The notes below the pieces were generated by a model that searched no databases, had not been told where the DNA came from, and was given only the letters and a program-made list of their open reading frames with translations. A DNA stretch of 64,000 nt from assembly GCA_963969595.1 (NCBI GenBank), contig OZ018408.1, positions 47,369,022 to 47,433,021 of the forward strand, written 5' to 3'. The stretch comes from Neckera pumila. Its lineage: Eukaryota > Streptophyta > Bryopsida > Hypnales > Neckeraceae. Shown one piece after another: positions 55,891-64,000 of the stretch. The position numbers and the translations under genes are program-made. Each line of letters opens with the position of its first letter. Position 1 is the first letter of the stretch.

Positions 55891-58430
55891 TCTAGACTAC
55901 CCCAAAATCAACAAAACCAACAAAACCAACAAAAATGTATCCATAATGGTCAACTTACTCATCTAAAGCAATCACAATATTTCTTAACATGACCACAATA
56001 TGAAGACTTTAAAAAATCCCTTCCTACAATAAATTTACATTCAAAGGTGGAAGTTCCTATTGTAGTCACTAGCTAGTCACTCCATTACTGTAACCTAAGA
56101 CATTGATTGATGCCCAACTCACATTTATTGAAAAAAAATTGGAATTGGTCTTTAGTCTACAATGAGTTGTTCTACCTTAGGGGTTTGGACAACCCTTATA
56201 GGAATCTACCATTCAATGGTAAGTTATGCAAATTTGATGGGTTTTACTTGAAATTTGAACTGTATACATTTGTTCACTTTTTGGACACCTAGAGACCATG
56301 CTTTTAACATTCATAACTGAATCATATGGTGTCCAAATAACACATGCTAAGGTGCTTTGAAATCCTTTTTCAATATAAATCATCAGTTATGTTTAGTAAT
56401 ACTAACTATGCTCATTACTTATTAATGCTTGTTAGAGCTTGGTGATGATGATTCTAGGTGCACTTACCTTAACCTTATTAGGAATGGTTTTGTCTCAGTG
56501 GACCCTTTTTTTTTTTTTTTTTTTAAACAAACGGACCATTTCCATTTATCAGTGGACCCTTTTCATGCTGTACCCTCCACTATTCAAATGATATTTGGTA
56601 CGGAGTAACCGAGCATTTTCAAGTAAATTACTCGGTCTACATACAGTAAGTCATTATGTATCTTGTATCAGTGTCCTTGTAAATGATAAATCTACATTGA
56701 CCCATTCTGACCTCCACTTAGCAGCTCTTTTGAGAATCATTTCTCAAAATAAATCACTTCATATCAGGCTTTTCAATTAGGACAAAACCAGTATTATAAT
56801 TCATGTACAGGAAGGACATGTTTCAGTGGCCATTGTGATAATTAACCCAGAAGTGATGCCAGCGCCATTTCATGGCGTTTGGATGACTGTTTTGTGGTCT
56901 ACACAGAGATTAGAAACACTTTTTCATCCACTCTCTGTTTTTGTTGACCTTCCATGGTGGGTTATGAAGAATCTTCAGTTGAGTTTGTAGTCTTCTTAGT
57001 GTTTGTCTTCAAGTGAATGAGAAGTTAGTAAAAAAAAAAATGGATCACAAAATATGCTACTTTAGTGTATTTGGGGAAGTTGTTGCTCCTTGCTTTGAAT
57101 CTGAAATTTCTTTACAAAAATGATATCTTTTGAGTTTGAGCCAAACTAACAAAATGTAGGTCATCTACTCTCGGTCATCTACTCATCTACTCCAATTTGA
57201 ATTTTGAAAAATTCCTAATTGAATATTTTATTGCAATCTGAACTTTGAATGCATTTTCAATGTCATTATTATTTTCTATTTATAGAATGATAAAGAAATT
57301 GAACGTACACGGTGGTGTTTGTCACTATAGTATTCACCATGGTGAAATTTTCAGATTTTTTGAAGTATTTTCCTATTTGATATGATTTTTCTTCACTTTT
57401 TCTTCAAAAGTTCTGAAAAGAAAACAATTTTTCACAAAAATATCTAAAAAGTTTATGAAGTATAGAAGACATGTAGTTCCATCTTTGAAAAAATAAATAA
57501 AAGTTTGATTATTCATATCTAGTTGTAAAATGATAGAAAATTGAGTGATAGGCAGTGAGGCTTGAAATTCATGATTCCATTTTGTACGCATTGCCACAAC
57601 ATCGGACAAAAAGATCCATTCCTTATTTGAAACTTTCCTACATATTGTAGTCAATTCTTCACTAAAATTAAAACTAACTGCATACTTCAGAAGTGTTGAA
57701 AGGGGGACAAAATGGATTAAAATTTGACGTATAGACCATTTTTATACCATCCCTTTAACCATGTAAGGACAATGGAAACCATAGTGGGTTGATGGATGAT
57801 AGAGAGTCCTTCTATGTAAGACAGAAGTGTAGATGTTCATCTTTGGAATTTTGTGCAAAAAAAGAAGATCTTACATAGTGGTTTGACCTACAATGAATGC
57901 TCTTGGTTTTCTTAAGCAAATGATTCACATGACACCCAAAAGGATAATTTCCACACTGACTAGCTTTGCTTTACAAGTTTAACCCTCGCCAAACACAATA
58001 TGCACTTACAACTTCCAAAGATATCAATATGTCATGCTCATCAACATCCACCAACATTGTTTTGGCTTTAGAATGCTCTTTAGAACCTAAAAGTGCTTCA
58101 AAATTAATCAACTAAGCACCTCGTAGATTGAGAAAAGATTAGTGATAAATTAGTGGTAGATTGATGGTAGATTTAATACAACTTCTAAAGTCTCACTAAT
58201 TCTCTTCATTTGATAAGCCTCAAAATTTTACACCTATTGTCTCTATTCCACAGCTTTCAGAATATGTAGTTAGTTTTGATTTTGGTCAAGAATTGATTAT
58301 GCAATGAAGGGTCAATGACAAATAAATCTTTTTGTCCCCAAATTATATTTTGAATTGTTTTGTGAAATTTTGAACTTGTTGAAAATTATTGAAGAAGAAG
58401 TGAAAGAGTTTTTTTTCAATTAATTTTTTT
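55891..58430. other. No gene; dispersed repeats
   Basis: A short ACAAAACC run at 55908-55935 and a region 55940-56110 resembling 38300-38460. At about 56470 an end like CACTTACCTTA suggests another TA-flanked element whose partner end is not certain. A poly(T) run of over 20 lies at about 56503. No gene. Confidence 0.4.
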
Positions 58431-58673
58431 CACACACAAGAGAAAAAAAAAAAAGCTTTTTCCACGTTCACAATAAAAGATCCCGGAATGATGCCCCCCA
58501 CACCCTTATTGGAAACTCTTATTGCTTTGCACATTAGCTGGAGTATAGTGTCCACGTACTTCCATTTTTGCAGTATATTCGAGTTCGACTGATTGTATGT
58601 GTGATGACATACAAAACCAAAACCAAATGAATGAATCGAGGAATACCCAAGTTGGTGGCAGTGAGTATATGGT

Positions 58674-58726
58674 CCAGGGGGGGTTCCGGGGTCCCGGGGG
58701 GTCCTGGGGTCTTGGGGGTCCGGGAG
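58674..58726 (+). repeat. G-rich run with quadruplex potential
   Basis: At least six G-runs of 3-7 separated by 3-5 bases (GGGGGGTTCCGGGGTCCC and onward), the classic G-quadruplex pattern. A second G-rich patch follows at 58908-58921. Confidence 0.75.
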
Positions 58727-58959
58727 AATGGAACAATCACAGGCGGCGGTGCAGTGGTGATGTATTAAGTTTATCATCACCCAACCCAACGACATTGTTT
58801 GTTTGTTTTGACGAGTCCCAATTAAAACATTCTGTCTTGGATGTCGTCATTCATGAGTTGGTGTTGCAGTAGTACTCGGGCCTGATCAGATTTGGATTGG
58901 CTGACACCGGGGTCCGGGGGGGCTCTGCCACCCCATTTTTTCATTTTTTTTTCATTTTG

Positions 58960-59313
58960 GTGCATCATACCAAAGCTAGCTTCTTCTCCTCATCATTTGG
59001 TGTTATGGATTGCGAGATGATCATAGGCTTTTTTGCATGATCTATGACCTTTTCGAGGGCTGTGTACAGTAGAGAGAGAGAGAATGAATGAACTGCAGCC
59101 TCCTCAATGAAGTTGTCGGAAATTTACCCTTTTAGGGCCGAGCTTGTCTGTTTTGGTTGATTTAATCTAAATGTTGGGAATCATTTTCAGCCAATTGGTA
59201 CCCTGGCTGTGAGCGAGGTCTAAATTGAAATAAGAGGGCATGGAAATTGTGCATCTAAAAGGCCCATGTACAAGCCCATATACAATGATTTTGAATGAAT
59301 ATTGACCCTATAG
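58960..59313. other. No gene recognised
   Basis: Includes a short GA run (GTAGAGAGAGAGAGAATG) near 59070. Nothing else seen. Confidence 0.35.
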
Positions 59314-59469
59314 GAGAAGGGAATTTGAGTGAGTCAAGGTCATACGAATTTGTACGGTTATGCAAGAGAAGGGAATTTGAGTGAGTCAAGGTCATACAAA
59401 TTTGTACGGTTATGCAAGAGAAGGGAATCTGAGTGAGTCAAGGTCATACAAATTTGTACGGTTATGCAA
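59314..59469. repeat. 52-bp tandem repeat, three copies
   Basis: Three consecutive 52-bp units beginning GAGAAGGGAATTTGAGTGAG and ending GTACGGTTATGCAA, differing at only a couple of positions. Confidence 0.92.
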
Positions 59470-60208
59470 GCTCAGCCTGCTAGATTGTGTCGTGTAAGAG
59501 TCTGCATTCCATCCAAGCGGACAAATCAACATAAGGTCCAACTATGTTTCGAGTTTGTGCTGAATGACTGGCATTGACTCGTGATATTCTCAAACTTTTC
59601 CGGGGTGTCCTCGATCCTAAAGGGTTAAAGATATGTGGCCAATGGGATATGCAGTATTGTATTTTGACTCCTGACATACAAATTATGGATTAAAATATAG
59701 CAAGATGTATCTCATGAGATAGATTATTCACTTCTTAGCGTCTTTCATTTGGATGTCATTTTTTAACATCTATACTTTATATTAATCAAACATGCACCTT
59801 ACAAATAGAATACACGATCAATTTTGGAGCTAAAAGGGCAATGGTTTAGTCAAAGATAAAGAAAAATATGATCACTCAATACAATCTACAAGTTGGAGAA
59901 CACATTTACTGAATGTGGGACGGTATGGAACACCTGATTAGCACATAGTGCTATGTGAGACCTGGATTCATATTGAGGGAGGAGGCTGGATTTTCTTTTC
60001 CCTTCTTCTAATCCCCTTTCAAGGCCCAAAGGCATGCATAGGCACACAATTTTGAGTGCATAGGTGGCCATCCTCAAACTACACGAAAAAGAAAAAAAGA
60101 AAAAAAAAAGAAAAAAAAAAGCCCAATTGAAATTGCATAATTCCCTAATGGCCACAAAAATGGCTCCGTAATGGGGGGTCATTTTTTTCATGAAGTGCCA
60201 AAGTAGCA
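59470..60208. other. No gene recognised
   Basis: Contains an isolated CCTAAAGGGTTAA at about 59616 (possible solitary TTAA-element end) and A-rich runs at 60085-60120. No gene. Confidence 0.4.
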
Positions 60209-60503
60209 CATTAGGGGAGATTTGAGGCCATTGGAAGACTATGAGTTATCCTGCGTTCATAGACTATGGGAATGCAGGATAACTATTGGCTGATGTGGTC
60301 AAGACAGTGCCACGTCACTTTGGGAAAAATAAAAATAAAATAAAATAAAATAAAAATAAAAATAACTCAAAATCATTTTTCGGAAAAAAGAATTTTTTTT
60401 TTTTTTGAATTTTTTGACAGCCTATACAGTTGTTCACAAGGTCAGGCTAGACTAGGGAACGGGCCTGAAATGGCCCTCTAGAGGCTCCAAATCTCTTTAA
60501 ATG
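60209..60503. mobile_element. CATTAG foldback MITE, 295 bp
   Basis: CATTAGGGGAGATTTGAGGCC-like left end (first 20 bases CATTAGGGGAGATTTGAGGC) and complement of CATTTAAAGAGATTTGGAGC at the right. The flanks AAAGTAG and CTACTTT extend the symmetry. Centre contains (AAAAT)n. Same family as 31430-31725. Confidence 0.75.
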
Positions 60504-60770
60504 GACTACTTTAGCCATTAATTGAATCGAGCCCCAAAAAATACTCTTTATTGCAAGAGCCAATCATTGGCCAGAAGCATTTTGGGAGACCTAGGGTCAC
60601 AAATAGGTATCTATAATAGAAATCTTAGGTAATTCACAACCAATTCAAAAACCAGGAAACCACTTTGGTTATGTTCAGCATAGATCTATTTTTCTTTCTA
60701 TGAAAAATGAGTTCAAAATATTTTTGGTTCTTGCAAACCTATGAAAAAGGAGAACCAACCCTTAAATGAA

Positions 60771-61107
60771 CACTTTTAGAGCAGACTACGGTACCACAAA
60801 CTACTTTTGCAATACTGATATCCAAGCCGGCCGACAATGTGTGAGTGAGTCATCTCATCTGGTTGAGTCGTTCCAGAATCCAACCCAAACGCAGTCCGAA
60901 GGTTTTGAAATTATTCCAGTGCTGAGTTGGGCTGCATCAAGTACACCCGGACCTCTTCAACACCGGAAAACATAACCGATTCCCACATTAATACTTTGTG
61001 CGCTGTTGGGGGTTTACCCTCGAAGAACGAGGCCTAAGGTAGATAAATGGCCATTGCGGACACGAAACCAATTTGGATTTTGGCTAAGGTAGTCTGCTCT
61101 AAAAGTG
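60771..61107. mobile_element. Inverted-repeat element, 337 bp
   Basis: CACTTTTAGAGCAGACTAC at 60771-60789 and its exact complement at 61089-61107. No clear target duplication, class unknown. The 70-codon frame inside it shows no motif. Confidence 0.65.
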
Positions 61108-61196
61108 ATGGTGTTCTAGTTGCAAGTCCTATCTAGGAAGGTGACATGACATGCTGCTTGAAATGTCTTCTATTGTTAATAATGAGTTTGGTAGGG

Positions 61197-61634
61197 TTAA
61201 CCCCTAAGTGGTTCTGTTTGTCTTTCAATGTATCTATACATACTGTAAGTGCAATGTACACAGCCTTGCATGTGAATGGTTTACTATCTATTTCATTTTT
61301 ATTTTTTATTTTTTTGTTGAATGCGCACTAAAGTCTTCTATTGAACTACACACTCTTTCTGGCTACATCGGACATGTTACTAATTTTATAAATATTATGA
61401 AGTTGTATCTCCAGTACACATATTTTTCTAGAAATACACACTTTTGCATGTTCGACAGCTCATTTCAACAATGAGCATCGCAATATTTTTCTAAAAATAT
61501 ATAAAAATCAATGACTATTGCACCTTTGATTTTGTAGTTTACATATTTGGCCAATACTTTGTGGAATTTGGCAAATATGGGTCATATATGAATCCAAAGG
61601 ACCCAATGTGTCCTTTAAACCACTTCAGGGTTAA
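61197..61634. mobile_element. Third TTAA-flanked MITE family, 438 bp
   Basis: TTAA at 61197 and 61631. Ends CCCCTAAGTGGTT and the complement of CCCTGAAGTGGTT. The interior differs from groups A and B. The CCC-type end and the target are the same as in the other TTAA elements. Confidence 0.75.
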
Positions 61635-61654
61635 ATGGTTTCTTTAAGAGCATA

Positions 61655-61853
61655 TTACCTTAGTTTTGAACTTCATTCAGATCCCTAGTCTTGAACGCAA
61701 TTTGGATCCCTTGTCTCGAATGCAATTTGGATTCCTAGTCTTGAACCCAATTTGGATCCCTAGTCTTGACCCATTCATATCCTTGGTTTTGAACCAAATT
61801 CACATCCCTAGTTTTGAACCAAATTCACATCTCTAATCTTGAACCTAATTTTG
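61655..61853. repeat. 25-bp minisatellite, about eight units
   Basis: Units of 24-25 bp such as GATCCCTAGTCTTGAACGCA plus ATTTG, starting near 61680, 61705, 61730, 61755, 61779, 61804 and 61829, with a diverged first unit at 61655. It begins 20 bp after the TTAA element. Confidence 0.88.
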
Positions 61854-64000
61854 CTCTTTTGCATCCTAATATAGTAGAAATTGCACACTTTGTAGAATTG
61901 AGGTTTAAAGGGTTGGAATTGGGTTGAAAAGTTTGTGCTTTGTGAATGAACACCACCAATCCATGAGGTTTCTACATATGAAAAAGATTCTTGCATTTTT
62001 CCACAGTGTCAAGAGACTCATTTGGATTGTCATTGGATTAGTTGAAGGAATTAAGATAATTACATTAGCATCTAGAAAGACAAAAATAGTCCTCCTCGGG
62101 CTCTACAATTGGAAGCTATATGACTTTGCTTTGACTGCCTACAATTTACCTTTCCATTTAAAAAAGTGAATTGACTAAAACACTTATGATGAAATATTTG
62201 TAGATTTGTCTTTCTTTTGCAATAAATAATGTGAATTCAGTAATATCATTATATGGAATTGTGTGCAATGACCAAACGACACACAATAAGCTTTGTCCCT
62301 TCCTTCCAAGATAGTTATATATCCAAAAATTATGAGACTCGTCAAAGAATAGATACCATTTTTTTTCTATTGTAGATACAAAAATCATTTAATAAACACT
62401 TTTTGTCCTTTGAGGCGTTTCAAGGTTAATCCCAAATCATTTTAAAATTCATTTCATAATAGATCTGTATACTATTCAAGTTGATTCAATTAAAATATGG
62501 CAAGTTAATTGTTTTGTATTGCATACTTGTACTAGGACAAAATTTATTTCCAAAGTTTTAATGACTTTAGGGCATGTAGATACTCACTTTTGTGATAGAA
62601 AGAATAATTGACAAAAAGTGAACTAGTACATTCATCCATCTAGTTTTGTTAGTCCGTTCGTTGCACTTATTGGTTCAATTTGTAAGGACTAACTGTAATT
62701 ATAGTAGTATAAGTATTTTCCATCTTCTAATGATGGTTGGTGAAGCTAGTAGTCTGATTTGGTATTCTTGATGTTGTTTGATTTGGTATTCCTCACGTTA
62801 TTTGAATGAAAAGAGGTAAAAGCAATAAACTTGTTTGTTGTTTGGAAGTGATGTTGTTTCCTTGCGAAGTATTTCAAGAACAAAAAAAATTCTCACCTTA
62901 GCCCCTAAAAAACAAATAATAAAATGATTTCCAAAATAAAATTGCAATATCAACATATGTAAGTATCTCTTTTGCTTATTGAAGTAACTTGAGAGCTAAC
63001 ATTACAAAGGATGACTAGAATTTATTAATGAAAGAGTATATCATAGAAGGAGGGCAAATTTAAGATTAGACAATGATATCTCAAGAATTAGTTACTTTGA
63101 ACATACCTTTTGGTAGATGTAAAATTTATAAATATTTGATTAATTGTGTCTTTTCAAATTTCAATACTAAAACAAATTAGACATTTTTAATTCTTTTTAG
63201 ATGTACTTTGTGTGAATATTCCTTCTATATACAATATGTTACATATTTTTCATACTATTATTAATAAAACCATTTTTGACATGCATAAAATTTGTGTCTT
63301 CATCTTAGAGGGGATTTTATCAATAGAAGTAACTACTAAAACATCAAACAAACCGTATTGGATTCCAATCATTTTTTAGACTATTTTGAAGAGAGAAAAA
63401 TACGTTCCACTCTTTATTCAATGGAATGAGTGAAAGTAGTTTACAATGTTTTAGTGTTAAAATAATTCCTATTTATCTAGAGCCTTGGAATAAAAGTAAA
63501 ATCAAGGAATACACTGGTTTTAATGACGTACATCTAGAAATATTGCAAATGTACTACAAGGTGATCTTGTATCATAAACACCTTATTTCTACAATACAAT
63601 ACTTAATTAGTGTCACCTCAATATGAGAATTTTATACTTGGTCCATCTAGTTATACATTCTTGTATTTTTCAAAAACTGAATTGAATGGAAAAAATTGAC
63701 CTTAAAAAAATGTATATAAAGACAAAATTTATCATCATAAGCCATTTTTTTACTTCATCTACAATTCAAAAAGGATAAAATGCATGAAATATCTATATTT
63801 TATCAAGCTAGGGAAGATCACTACTCAAACAAGGGTGCTTAGAATTAATTAGATTTGGTGTAAGAAAAAGTTGCTTTTTTTCATTCATCAATTCATGAAA
63901 TTATCAAAGTTAGTGTTATATATATTCTTCCATTAATATATGAACAAAATAATTTTATATTATTATTGTATGAGAAGATATAATATTTTATATAATTCAT
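61854..64000. other. No gene, increasingly AT-rich
   Basis: No coding exon recognised. A right-end-like TTTCAAGGTTAA at about 62418 suggests another TTAA element whose left end was not found. The last kilobase is very AT-rich. Confidence 0.4.

Noticed and set aside
59600..59640. Another TTAA element end at CCTAAAGGGTTAA
   Set aside because: No partner end in the right orientation and no body similarity.
62400..62430. Right end of a TTAA element at TTTCAAGGTTAA
   Set aside because: No left end with complementary sequence found upstream.
1..64000. tRNA or rRNA genes, CRISPR arrays, bacterial operons
   Set aside because: No tRNA B-box with cloverleaf, no rRNA signature and no regular repeat-spacer array seen. 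The introns and plant families make this eukaryotic nuclear DNA.

Overview
The window looks like nuclear DNA of a land plant, most likely a bryophyte such as a moss. It is AT-rich, has spliceosomal introns with GT/AG borders, carries few genes and is full of small non-coding transposons. The bryophyte guess rests on the TIR-NB-ARC-LRR (TNL) relics, whose TIR domain opens with KHKIFLSHSGAQKEF, a form I associate with mosses. No coordinates or names here come from a database search.

Layout. 0.4-3.9 kb (+): a decayed TNL with five in-frame stops and a frameshift. 8.7-10.0 kb (-): an intact intronless F-box gene whose 3' end is partly duplicated in tandem downstream. 10.4-22.6 kb: a dense field of 0.5-0.93 kb non-autonomous elements with TTAA-type target duplications and CCCCTAAAGG termini, i.e. 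piggyBac-like. 26.3-28.5 kb (-): a broken Crypton/QRICH1-type tyrosine recombinase gene. 29.8-33.7 kb (-): a second TNL relic, inverted paralogue of the first, disrupted by two nonsense codons and a 296-bp foldback element inside its NB-ARC exon. 34.3-37.3 kb (-): a multi-exon gene like the plant 'stress response NST1-like' family (At5g49210 type), with transposons in and around its introns. 36.9-43.7 kb: several MITE families. 44.5-47.06 kb (-): an intact six-exon ceramide synthase (LAG1/LOH). 49.94-50.23 kb (+): a small conserved 95-aa protein with 11-residue repeats, probably divergently transcribed from the ceramide synthase. 50.5-64 kb: no recognised gene; minisatellites, G-rich runs and a few more elements.

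The three convincing intact genes (F-box, ceramide synthase, 95-aa protein) are ordinary housekeeping or regulatory genes and do not form a pathway. The most unusual content is mobile: about 15 TTAA-flanked elements covering roughly 18% of the window, plus the Crypton-like relic. To my knowledge neither superfamily is well described in land plants.
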